NCBI GenBank assembly: GCA_017881545.1
Contig: JADGQU010000013.1
Span: forward strand, 1-19,108
DNA: 19,108 bases
Direction of reading: 5' to 3'
From: Gemmatimonadaceae bacterium
GTDB taxonomy: Bacteria; Gemmatimonadota; Gemmatimonadetes; Gemmatimonadales; Gemmatimonadaceae
Shown: positions 6,933-13,437 of the stretch, in pieces
Numbering within the stretch: the stretch's first letter is position 1
Layout: every line of letters starts with the position of its first letter
Made by a program: the position numbers and the translations under genes
Notes under the pieces: model-generated
What the model saw: only the letters and a program-made list of their open reading frames with translations
Database searches by the model: none
What the model was told of the DNA's origin: nothing

Positions 6933-7643
6933 ATTGTTGAGATTCCGCTGAAGCTCACTGGTTCTCTTCGTGGAATAGTCGGCGAGGCACCGCGCCCGCG
7001 CTCTTGCCCATAGCTTGCCATTCGCGCTCGGCGTCTGCGCGGTGCAATCACCGTCGCGCTGGAGGATCCACTCCCGCTGCGATTGCTGGAACCTGTCCTC
7101 CAGGTCTGAGCCACCCGATTTCCGAGCCTGCGCCAGCAGCTCCTGGTAGGTTCGATTCAAATCGACGTCACCCGCGGCTATCGAGCGATTCAGGCACGAA
7201 CGCTGATCCACGGGTGTGGAAGAATCGCACGGGTCGCGAGACGACAGCTGGGAACCCGACGCGGGCGAGCGGCTAAGAGGAACTGTAGTCGGTCCTGGGG
7301 CGTCATTGGCTTTTGCCGGGGGCGTCATCCTCGGTCCCGACGTCAGGACTTCACTCCCCACCGGCAATGGGCGCGGCACGACTTTGGTGTCCGACGGCTT
7401 GGTCTGAGCCACACCTCCCGCAGCCGGAGCGGCACCACTCTCGGTCGTTCTTACGGTGTTGAGACTATTGTCCAACGCCGATGCCGCGGCGGTATTCCTG
7501 TTCGCCTCGGCGAGATCGTGCATCAGCATCGTGTCCTGGCCGGCGTTGGCGACCTCCTTGGACTTGCTGCCCTTGCCGCAGCCGACGGCAGCCGCAAAGA
7601 AGACGACGCAAGCCGCCGATGATAGTCGGGAAAGCGCTTTCAT
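6918..7643 (-). CDS. Putative lipoprotein with LprI-like C-terminal domain
   Basis: The 241-residue product starts MKALSRLSSAACVVFFAAAV with a lipobox-like AVGC (Cys22), so it is probably lipidated and envelope-anchored. Residues 25-135 are a low-complexity linker rich in Ala, Ser, Thr and Pro. The C-terminal domain (about 136-235) matches the lysozyme-inhibitor LprI (DUF1311) pattern: four cysteines (139, 150, 200, 219), LNRTYQELLA, then SQREWILQRDGDC and RCLADYSTKRTSELQ. Family members such as mycobacterial LprI inhibit lysozyme, but most are uncharacterised. The ATG at 7643 is chosen because it gives the signal peptide; an ATG at 7667 would add 8 residues. The open frame continues to 8054 but overlaps the DUF2007 gene there. 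It is transcribed divergently from the DUF2007 gene. Confidence 0.8.
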   Translation of the reverse strand: MKALSRLSSAACVVFFAAAVGCGKGSKSKEVANAGQDTMLMHDLAEANRNTAAASALDNSLNTVRTTESGAAPAAGGVAQTKPSDTKVVPRPLPVGSEVLTSGPRMTPPAKANDAPGPTTVPLSRSPASGSQLSSRDPCDSSTPVDQRSCLNRSIAAGDVDLNRTYQELLAQARKSGGSDLEDRFQQSQREWILQRDGDCTAQTPSANGKLWARARARCLADYSTKRTSELQRNLNNLRGQ

Positions 7644-7729
7644 TTTCTTGTCCAGAGGGAGAACCATCACGTTATGGTTCGGCAGACAACATGCCATCCG
7701 CGGGGCAGATTTGAAGAATGCGGATGCAG

Positions 7730-7757
7730 TTGACGCGTCACTAATGCAGATTAAACT
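7730..7757 (+). promoter_or_regulatory. Candidate sigma-70 promoter of the DUF2007 gene
   Basis: TTGACG (7730-7735), a 16-base spacer and TAAACT (7752-7757) match a housekeeping promoter at five and four of six positions. It lies 30 bases before the ATG at 7788, in the 144-base divergent gap. ACCAT/ATGGT (about 7662-7677) is a minor inverted repeat in the same gap. Confidence 0.45.
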
Positions 7758-7787
7758 GGCAGCGATGCGCAACGCCGAGGATGGAAG

Positions 7788-8033
7788 ATGGAGAAAGAAC
7801 TGCCCGAGCTCAACACCGTGATCAGAACATTCGCCAACGAGGCCGAGGCGCACATAGCGCAGGCGGTCCTCGACGCGAGCGGGATCGACTCCAATCTCAT
7901 TCGCGACGACGCCAGCGGAATGATGCCGTGGCTTCAATGGCTTCATCCGATTCGGCTGGTTGTATGCGAGGAGGACAGCAGAGCGGCCGTGGAGCTCCTG
8001 GATACGCCACCGGGTCCGACACTCATTCCGTAG
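7788..8033 (+). CDS. DUF2007-family small protein
   Basis: The 81-residue protein has the DUF2007 pattern: VIRTFANEAEAHIAQAVLDASGIDSNLIRDD near the start, then a short loop and VVCEEDSRAAVELLD near the end. This ferredoxin-like alpha/beta fold is annotated as a putative signal-transducing protein. Its biochemical role is unknown. No signal peptide or membrane helix is present, so it should be cytoplasmic. The start is supported by a purine-rich AGGATGGAAG directly upstream and by the promoter at 7730-7757. The dipeptidase gene begins 45 bases downstream on the same strand. Confidence 0.8.
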   Translation: MEKELPELNTVIRTFANEAEAHIAQAVLDASGIDSNLIRDDASGMMPWLQWLHPIRLVVCEEDSRAAVELLDTPPGPTLIP

Positions 8034-8078
8034 CTCGTACCTCTGCGGTCCCAACGCACGACCGTTAGTTTACGCGCC

Positions 8079-9401
8079 ATGCCTTCAAACTTTCTTGCCC
8101 GAGACACCCAGCGCGCGGAGGGGCGGCCCGCCTATAGGCCCACGACTCCGGTGGCTGCGATCCTGACCAGCGCCCTCTGCTTTCTGTTCCTCATCGGCGC
8201 CGTGCGTCCGCTCCACGCTCAAGCGGGCCCTCCCGCCGCGGACGACCAGTACCTCGCGCGAGCAAAGCGCATTCTCAGGCAGACTCCGCTCATCGACGGA
8301 CATAACGATCTGCCCTGGCGAATCAGGGAAGATTCAATCGCGCGCGGAAACGTCGATGCCTACGATCTTCGCAAGCGCACACCCGGCCACACTGATCTCG
8401 ATCGCCTGAGGAAGGGTATGGTCGCCGCGCAGTTCTGGTCGGTTTACACGCCGGGCGAGTACCGTGACTCCGGCTACGCAAGAGTGCAGCTGGAGCAGAT
8501 CGACATTGCGCGAAGAGTCATCGCGAAGTATCCCGACGATCTCTCGCTTGCCCTCAGCTCCGCCGATATCCGGCGCGACTTCAGGCAGGGACGGATCAGC
8601 TCCCTTATCGGACTCGAGGGCGGTCACGCCATCGAGAACTCGCTTGGCGCGCTCCGCATGTACTACGAGCTGGGTGTTCGCTACATGACACTCACGCACA
8701 ACGTGACGCTCGACTGGGCCGACGCGGCTCTCGATTCCGCGAAGCACAACGGACTGACTCCGTTCGGCAACAGCGTCGTGCGGGAGATGAACAGACTCGG
8801 CATGCTGGTGGATCTGTCGCACGTCTCGCCGGCGACGATGAGCGCGGCGCTCAACGTGACCGCAGCGCCCGTAATATTTTCACATTCGGGAGCACGCGCG
8901 CTCGTAGATGTCCCGCGCAACGTGCCCGACTCGATTCTCCGGCGGGTGACCGCGAACGGTGGCATCGTGATGGTGCCGTTCGTCACCGGCTTCGTGTCAC
9001 CAGCTATTTCGCTGTACGACCAGTCAACCCGGCCCCTGATGAAGGATCTGCAGGCGAAATACGGGAACGACACCGCCGCGATCACGCGAGAGATCAAGCA
9101 ATGGCGTGCGGCGCACCCCGAGCCGCGTGCTACTCTCTCACAGGTGGCCGACCAGATCGATTACGTGCGCAAAGTCGCAGGCGTCGATCATGTCGGCATC
9201 GGCGGCGACTTCGACGGGATCACGGAAGTGGTGCAGGGGCTCGAAGATGTCTCGACCTATCCCGCACTGTTCGCCGAGTTGCTGAGACGCGGCTGGTCGG
9301 AGCGGGATCTCAGAAAACTGGCGGGGGAGAATCTCCTCCGGGTCTTCGGGCAGGCGGAGATTGTCGCGAAACGACTCCAGAGAGACAACAAATTGAACTG
9401 A
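8079..9401 (+). CDS. Membrane dipeptidase (peptidase family M19), exported
   Basis: The 440-residue protein has a hydrophobic signal or anchor segment (about 24-47, ending LHAQA) and then a full M19 TIM-barrel. The two-zinc site is present: His75 and Asp77 in DGHND, the bridging Glu180 in LEGGH, His248 in VDLSH, His269 in FSHSGAR and Asp377 in GGDFDG. Family members hydrolyse dipeptides, often with D-residues or dehydro-residues, on the outer side of the inner membrane or in the periplasm. The length is normal. The ATG at 8079 has no Shine-Dalgarno sequence, but TAGTTT lies 7 bases upstream, so a leaderless start is possible; readthrough from the DUF2007 gene is equally possible. The TGA stop lies inside the left arm of a terminator. 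Confidence 0.94.
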   Translation: MPSNFLARDTQRAEGRPAYRPTTPVAAILTSALCFLFLIGAVRPLHAQAGPPAADDQYLARAKRILRQTPLIDGHNDLPWRIREDSIARGNVDAYDLRKRTPGHTDLDRLRKGMVAAQFWSVYTPGEYRDSGYARVQLEQIDIARRVIAKYPDDLSLALSSADIRRDFRQGRISSLIGLEGGHAIENSLGALRMYYELGVRYMTLTHNVTLDWADAALDSAKHNGLTPFGNSVVREMNRLGMLVDLSHVSPATMSAALNVTAAPVIFSHSGARALVDVPRNVPDSILRRVTANGGIVMVPFVTGFVSPAISLYDQSTRPLMKDLQAKYGNDTAAITREIKQWRAAHPEPRATLSQVADQIDYVRKVAGVDHVGIGGDFDGITEVVQGLEDVSTYPALFAELLRRGWSERDLRKLAGENLLRVFGQAEIVAKRLQRDNKLN

Positions 9402-9450
9402 AGACTACCTCCGCCGACTGCACTCAGCCGGTAGTCTTCAGTTTGTTTTT
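9396..9450. terminator. Bidirectional intrinsic terminator shared by convergent genes
   Basis: AACTGAAGACTACC (9396-9409) pairs perfectly with GGTAGTCTTCAGTT (9430-9443) around a 20-base loop. A T-run (TGTTTTT, 9444-9450) follows on the plus strand and a weaker AATTTGTT on the minus strand. The dipeptidase TGA (9399-9401) is in one arm and the phosphoesterase TGA (9440-9438) in the other. Confidence 0.88.
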
Positions 9451-10214
9451 CCCACGGCGTGCTCTGCCGCTCCGCCTGATCTGAGAAAATCGGCGAATTC
9501 GTTGGGAAGCTCGCTATCGAGAATGCCGCGAGCCGCTTCTTCGATATCGTACGCCACCCGCACAAACTCAACCCGCGCACCCGTCCCGTCGATCGCGAGC
9601 AGCACGTAGCACGCGCGCGGATCTCCGTCCTTCGGGCGGCCCACGCTTCCGGTGTTGATGAACTGAACTCCTTCGAGCACCCGTTGCCACGGTTTATGAG
9701 TGTGCCCGAAGCAGATCACATCTTCGGCGCGCGAGCCGATGTCCTTCGCCATCTTTTCAAGAAAGGAGTTTGAGCGGTCTTCGGTCACGTAGACGGTGTT
9801 CAGAGTCTGATTGCCGTGTACGAGAGTGACGGTCGGGCCGGAGACGTGACCGCCAAACGGGCGAACATCCAGACGGAAGGGAAGGCTGCCGAGATATCTC
9901 TTCGTCTCAGGAGTGACGTGCGAGTTGGTCCACTCGAACGAGAGATGCGACAGCTCTTCATCGTGCGGAGTGTCGGCTCTGCAGCCGCAGTGCTTGTAGT
10001 CGGTCGCGACGGTCGAATCATAGTTGCCGGCAATGCCGGAAATCGACCGCTCGCGGAGCAGCGCCACCACCTCGTTCGGCCACGGCGCGTAGCCGCAGAG
10101 ATCGCCGAGGTGATAGACGGCATCGATGTTCGCGCGCTCGTCGATGTCAGCCAGAACGGCGCGCAGCGCGGGAAGATTCGCGTGGATGTCGGAGATCAAT
10201 GCGAGCCGCTTCAT
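9438..10214 (-). CDS. Calcineurin-like metallophosphoesterase (YfcE/MJ0936-type)
   Basis: The 258-residue cytoplasmic protein carries the dinuclear-metal motifs in order: SDIHAN (Asp9, His11), GDLCGY (Gly37-Asp38), GNYD (Asn64, the GNHE-type position), VHGN (His133), FGHTHKP (His171, His173) and NTGSVGRP. The domain is complete, so phosphodiesterase activity is expected. Related single-domain proteins act on phosphodiesters or nucleotides in vitro, but the physiological substrate is unknown. Its ATG overlaps the arsN2-like stop codon as ATGA, which gives translational coupling and places it last in the arsenic operon. That context is unusual for this family. Confidence 0.92.
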   Translation of the reverse strand: MKRLALISDIHANLPALRAVLADIDERANIDAVYHLGDLCGYAPWPNEVVALLRERSISGIAGNYDSTVATDYKHCGCRADTPHDEELSHLSFEWTNSHVTPETKRYLGSLPFRLDVRPFGGHVSGPTVTLVHGNQTLNTVYVTEDRSNSFLEKMAKDIGSRAEDVICFGHTHKPWQRVLEGVQFINTGSVGRPKDGDPRACYVLLAIDGTGARVEFVRVAYDIEEAARGILDSELPNEFADFLRSGGAAEHAVGKTN

Positions 10215-10663
10215 GACGGAGCTCTGGCACCTGTTTCAACGCGGCGCTTCATCACCACGGCCGTCTCGGGACACGCGCCCCGAAATTCCGCGGATGCTCT
10301 CACCGCGTCAGGAACTGCCGATCGTGCCGTGCGCGTGAAACCAAAGCGGGGGAAATATTTCTCCGCCGTCGTAGTCAGGAGATAGAGCTCCTCGATTCCT
10401 GCTTCCTCGGCGTGCTTCAACAGCTGCTCGACAAGACGGCGACCGACGCCGCCGCCGCGATGCTCAGCTGAGACGACGGCAGAGCGCAGCAAAGCGACCG
10501 AGCCAAATTGCTCGAGGCCAATTGCTCCCGTGACCTCCCCTTCAACTTCCGCGACAACGAAGCTGGCGAAATTATCCTTTACTCCATCGAGCGGAAGATC
10601 GCTCGCCGAGAGGAGCGTTTCGACGGCGGACAGGTCCGCACTTGTCGCATTTCTGATTTGCAT
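10211..10663 (-). CDS. arsN2: GNAT N-acetyltransferase, ArsN2-type (arsenic-cluster associated)
   Basis: The 150-residue protein has the GNAT fold with acetyl-CoA motif A: ALLRSAVVSAEHRGGGVGRRLVEQLL, with the R-G-G-G-V-G loop at 69-74. The segment YLLTTTAEKYFPRFGF (94-109) and the end VPDAVRASAEFRGACPETA are typical of ArsN2 proteins from ars operons. The ATG at 10663 is preceded by GGAGG at good spacing; an upstream in-frame TTG at 10678 is not needed. ArsN2 substrate and activity are not established. The related ArsN1 group acetylates phosphinothricin-like compounds including arsinothricin. The ArsM gene lies 53 bases upstream, and the phosphoesterase gene overlaps downstream by four bases. 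Family identity is fairly sure, function is not. Confidence 0.85.
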   Translation of the reverse strand: MQIRNATSADLSAVETLLSASDLPLDGVKDNFASFVVAEVEGEVTGAIGLEQFGSVALLRSAVVSAEHRGGGVGRRLVEQLLKHAEEAGIEELYLLTTTAEKYFPRFGFTRTARSAVPDAVRASAEFRGACPETAVVMKRRVETGARAPS

Positions 10664-10716
10664 TTCCAACCTCCGCAACAGCTCGGTCCTTCAAATATTC
10701 GGAACCCGTCCGTCAA

Positions 10717-11583
10717 TCAGCAGCAGTCAGGGCCGCAACACGTTGCCAGCGGTTTCGTCGCGCGCACAAACGCGCCCATAAACTTTCCGTCGATCTGGGA
10801 GGCGAACTCGATGGCGTCGAGACCACTTCCACTCAGGAAAGCTGCAGCATCTTCAGCCTTGTACACCCTGGTCGGCTCGATCGACGGTTTTACAAACCCG
10901 ACTTCGCGCAGCAGATCCAGAAACTCCCGCTCTTCCAGCGCTCCGGCAACGCACCCGATCCAAAGCTCCATGTTCGCCTTCACCTCGGGCGGAACGTCGC
11001 CACGAACGACGACATCCGACACCGCGAATCTTCCGCCTGGCTTCAGAACACGGAAGGCCTCTGTCAGTACCTTGCGCTTGTCAGCTGACAAATTGATCAC
11101 GCAGTTGGAGATGATCACATCCACCGACGCATCGGGCAGCGGAATCGCCTCGATCTCCCCCTTCAGGAATTCGACGTTCTCCGCGCCTGCTCGGCGCTTG
11201 TTCTCGTTGGCGAGCGCGAGCATCTCATTGGTCATGTCGAGCCCGTACACCTTCCCGGTCGGCCCGACGCGCTTGGCCGAGAGAAGCACATCGATACCGC
11301 CGCCGGAGCCGAGGTCCAAGACGGTCTCACCTTCGTTCAAGGCGGCGAGCGCGGTAGGATTGCCGCAGCCGAGCGATGCGAGCAGCGCTTCAACGGGGAT
11401 GCCTGCCTTCTGCTTCTCGTCGTAGAGATCTGAAGTGATCGGATCCCACGCTTCCGTAGTTGCGCCGCAGCAGGCGCTCGACCCGCAACACGGCGCGGCG
11501 GTTGCGCCTTCGCTGACGCGAAGCGCTGCCTGTCCGTACTTCTCCTTGACGCTGGATTTGAGTGTCGTGATAGATGCCGTCAT
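10717..11583 (-). CDS. arsM: Arsenite S-adenosylmethionine methyltransferase
   Basis: The 288-residue protein has a class I methyltransferase SAM site (VLDLGSGGGID, 88-98) and the ArsM signature cysteines: Cys73 in SLGCGNP, Cys161 in SNCVINL and Cys211 in IGCVAGAL. These correspond to the three conserved As(III)-binding cysteines of ArsM. Cys-rich ends (PCCGSSACCG at 31-40 and CCGPDCC at the C-terminus) probably add arsenic-binding thiols. It methylates As(III) to mono-, di- and trimethyl species in the cytoplasm. The ATG at 11583 is chosen because GGAG lies just upstream (11593-11590); the open frame to 11664 would overlap arsR. A second ArsR-type site lies 12 bases before the start. Confidence 0.95.
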   Translation of the reverse strand: MTASITTLKSSVKEKYGQAALRVSEGATAAPCCGSSACCGATTEAWDPITSDLYDEKQKAGIPVEALLASLGCGNPTALAALNEGETVLDLGSGGGIDVLLSAKRVGPTGKVYGLDMTNEMLALANENKRRAGAENVEFLKGEIEAIPLPDASVDVIISNCVINLSADKRKVLTEAFRVLKPGGRFAVSDVVVRGDVPPEVKANMELWIGCVAGALEEREFLDLLREVGFVKPSIEPTRVYKAEDAAAFLSGSGLDAIEFASQIDGKFMGAFVRATKPLATCCGPDCC

Positions 11584-11594
11584 TATGATCTCCA

Positions 11595-11610
11595 AACAAG
11601 TTTTGTTGAT
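11595..11610 (-). promoter_or_regulatory. Putative second ArsR operator, before arsM
   Basis: Read on the minus strand this is ATCAACAAAACTTGTT, matching 15 of 16 bases of ATCAAGAAAACTTGTT at the arsR promoter (11962-11977, plus-strand orientation). Both fit the ArsR-type half-site pattern ATCAA-N6-TTG(A/T)T. It abuts the arsM Shine-Dalgarno sequence and lies in the 46-base arsR-arsM gap. Confidence 0.55.
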
Positions 11611-11629
11611 GTATGAGGGAAATAAAAAG

Positions 11630-11950
11630 TCAGGCGCAACAGGACTCGGAGCGATGAAGGGCACGTGGCTTCATGCCGGAGACGAGGGTCTCGACCTCTT
11701 CGAACGCGTCAGGAACCAGCTCGTAGTGAACCCACCGTCCATCCTTCCGGTCGCGGACGATTCCCGCGTCCTTGAGAACGCGCAGATGGAACGACAACCG
11801 CGACTGAGCGGCGTCCAGGGTGTCGGTGAGCTCGCAGACGCACCGTTCTCCTTTGCGGAGCAGCTCGATGATCTCGAGCCTGGTCTCGTCGGAGAGGGCG
11901 TGAAAGAGCTCGATCGCGCGGTCGGTTCGGGAGTGTGCTGCGACAGTCAT
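11630..11950 (-). CDS. arsR: ArsR-family As(III)-responsive repressor
   Basis: The 106-residue winged-helix repressor has the metal motif ERCVCEL (Cys37, Cys39), the C-V-C pair of classical As(III)/Sb(III)-sensing ArsR. The recognition helix is QSRLSFHLRVLKDAGIV (about 49-65), with the wing at RDRKDGRWVHYEL (66-78). A C-terminal Cys-Cys pair (104-105) could supply a third thiol. It should repress the cluster as a dimer and release DNA on binding As(III). No Shine-Dalgarno sequence precedes the ATG; the -10 TATATT lies exactly 6 bases upstream, so the mRNA is probably leaderless. arsM follows after 46 bases. Confidence 0.93.
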   Translation of the reverse strand: MTVAAHSRTDRAIELFHALSDETRLEIIELLRKGERCVCELTDTLDAAQSRLSFHLRVLKDAGIVRDRKDGRWVHYELVPDAFEEVETLVSGMKPRALHRSESCCA

Positions 11951-11956
11951 GCTTTT

Positions 11957-11984
11957 AATATATCAAGAAAACTTGTTGCGTCAA
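11957..11984 (-). promoter_or_regulatory. arsR promoter with embedded ArsR operator
   Basis: On the minus strand, TTGACG (11984-11979), a 16-base spacer and TATATT (11962-11957) form a strong sigma-70 promoter. The spacer is almost exactly the putative operator (11962-11977; ATCAA-GAAAAC-TTGTT on the plus strand), so a bound repressor would cover the -10/-35 interval. The ATG starts 6 bases past the -10 box. Confidence 0.75.
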
Positions 11985-11993
11985 TAGCTGAAG

Positions 11994-13397
11994 TCAATCA
12001 GGGATTCCTGTTGAAGCAGCTGTCGGGGACCTTGGAAGCGGTGGAGTCGGCTCGTACGCCAGGAAGCCGCCGATGAGAATTATCATCGTCAGCACCGCAA
12101 TCTCCGCTTTCATGGAACGGGACAATCTCTCCGGTCCCTCCACCGCGTGGAGCCTTGGGAGCAACCCGAATCGGTTGTACGCGCCGATTCCGACGAGGAT
12201 CGCGAGCCCGATCATCTTCGCGAGTACGCGCTGTCCGTAACGTGAATCAATGAGGTCCGCTGGAGTGTTGAGGAAGAAAAACGTCTCCAGCAACCCGGAC
12301 AGAGCAATCACGATGACCGAGACGAGTGCGACGGAAGAAACACGTCCGGCTTCGATCCGGCAGGCGGCGTCGTCACACCGGGATAGCCAGATCAGCCATA
12401 CCAATCCACCGATCCACACCGAGCCCGCGAGGAGATGCATCATCTTGGCGGGGATCGTCCAGTAAGGATCGATCGCCGCCGGGTGTCCAATCGCGCCACT
12501 GACCAGCAGGCACGCGCCACCAAGCATCAGCGCGGGCGTATTGCGACGCGCCACCGCAATCGCCCAGAGTGCGAGCAACGCGAGTATCGTGCGTAACAGC
12601 TCGACCCGCCCGATCGTCGAGCCGAGCACCGAGCCAAGAAAATCGCCGCTCAGGCTTCCACTCGGCGAGACGTGGTCGAGCCAGGCGATCATGTGTGCGA
12701 CGAGTAGAATCGCACCGATCGTGATAGCACGCACGATCACCTTTGGGGGAGCGAGATTGCGGCGCTCGCGCGAAGTCGATACAAAAAAGAGCACCCCGAG
12801 CCCCAGCATCATCGCGCCGAGTCCGAGCCCGCGAAACAGCGCGGCGAGAACGGGGACCGGTTTGTCTTCAGGCATCGCAGCCGGCGACGGCGAAGTTGTG
12901 GATCCCGTCCCTGCCGAGTCGCGCAATGTCGTCGGCGGCGGGGTGATGGGCGGCGCCGCGATTGCACCGGCCCGTGCTGTATCGCCCGTTCCTTCCAACG
13001 AGAAGGTGAACGATCCGCCAACGGGATGACCATCCGACGAGAGCACGCGCCACGAAACTTTGTAAACCCCGCCCGCCAGGTCACCGACAACACTTCCGAC
13101 GAGCGTATGAACATCGTGCGGATCGGTCGCAACCCGAAGCTGACTGCTGCTTCCGTCAGGCCGGCCAAGCGTGATCTGGCTCAGCTCGGGCACAATTTGC
13201 TCGCTGAACACGAGACGAATCGTCTCGGGAGGCTTAGTGAGATGGCTCTTCGCCGCCGGTGTCGAGCGGAGCAGGGTCGCGTGCAGCAACACTCTGGTCG
13301 CGGCATGCGCGACCGCCGCGCAAAACACGAGACAGAGAAAAATCGTCGCCGCTCTCATCGAGCGGCGACGATCAAGGAAGAATCGAGTGCGACGCAC
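11994..13397 (-). CDS. CopC-CopD fusion (YcnJ-type copper resistance/uptake protein)
   Basis: The 467-residue protein has a signal segment (to about residue 32), a periplasmic CopC domain (about 39-135) and a CopD membrane domain (about 178-450) with roughly eight helices. CopC ligands appear as His39 in LLHATLLRSTP and as Asp122 and His124 in WRVLSSDGHPVGG. CopD has the motifs HMIAWLDH and GHPAAIDPYW to KMMHLLAGSVWIGGLVWL. Together they bind periplasmic copper and probably move it across the inner membrane. Start choice: GTG at 13397 lies exactly 6 bases after a TATATT box (leaderless type), whereas ATG at 13358 lacks a Shine-Dalgarno sequence and sits in a hairpin loop, yet gives a more ordinary signal peptide (454 residues). 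Its 3' end lies 9 bases from the arsR -35 box. Confidence 0.9.
   Translation of the reverse strand: MRRTRFFLDRRRSMRAATIFLCLVFCAAVAHAATRVLLHATLLRSTPAAKSHLTKPPETIRLVFSEQIVPELSQITLGRPDGSSSQLRVATDPHDVHTLVGSVVGDLAGGVYKVSWRVLSSDGHPVGGSFTFSLEGTGDTARAGAIAAPPITPPPTTLRDSAGTGSTTSPSPAAMPEDKPVPVLAALFRGLGLGAMMLGLGVLFFVSTSRERRNLAPPKVIVRAITIGAILLVAHMIAWLDHVSPSGSLSGDFLGSVLGSTIGRVELLRTILALLALWAIAVARRNTPALMLGGACLLVSGAIGHPAAIDPYWTIPAKMMHLLAGSVWIGGLVWLIWLSRCDDAACRIEAGRVSSVALVSVIVIALSGLLETFFFLNTPADLIDSRYGQRVLAKMIGLAILVGIGAYNRFGLLPRLHAVEGPERLSRSMKAEIAVLTMIILIGGFLAYEPTPPLPRSPTAASTGIPD
13342..13372. repeat. Perfect 13-bp inverted repeat around an internal copCD ATG
   Basis: Arms 13342-13354 (ATCGTCGCCGCTC) and 13360-13372 (GAGCGGCGACGAT) are exact reverse complements with a 5-base loop. 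In the minus-strand mRNA the loop reads GATGA and contains the ATG at 13358. It could be an RNA hairpin controlling initiation at that ATG, or a palindromic operator about 25 bases downstream of the transcription start. Confidence 0.7.
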
Positions 13398-13409
13398 GCG
13401 TCGAATATA
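13390..13409 (-). promoter_or_regulatory. Candidate copCD -10 box with adjoining palindrome
   Basis: TATATT on the minus strand (13409-13404) lies exactly 6 bases before the GTG at 13397. The palindrome CGACGC-AC-GCGTCG (13390-13403) directly adjoins the box and covers the expected transcription start, so it is a candidate operator. No convincing -35 hexamer is seen 16-18 bases upstream, which could mean activator dependence. Confidence 0.4.
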
Positions 13410-13437
13410 AATGACGGGTGGACTCAGGATAGAGCGA

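Noticed and set aside
7644..8054. Long N-terminal extension of the LprI-like lipoprotein
   Set aside because: The extension overlaps the DUF2007 gene on the other strand and would bury the signal peptide at residue 138.
10508..11425. 305-codon plus-strand open frame
   Set aside because: Antisense to arsN2 and arsM; Ser/Arg-rich shadow frame without domains.
11584..11664. Extended arsM start at 11664
   Set aside because: It overlaps the arsR 3' end, and the ATG at 11583 has a good Shine-Dalgarno sequence and gives the normal ArsM N-terminus.
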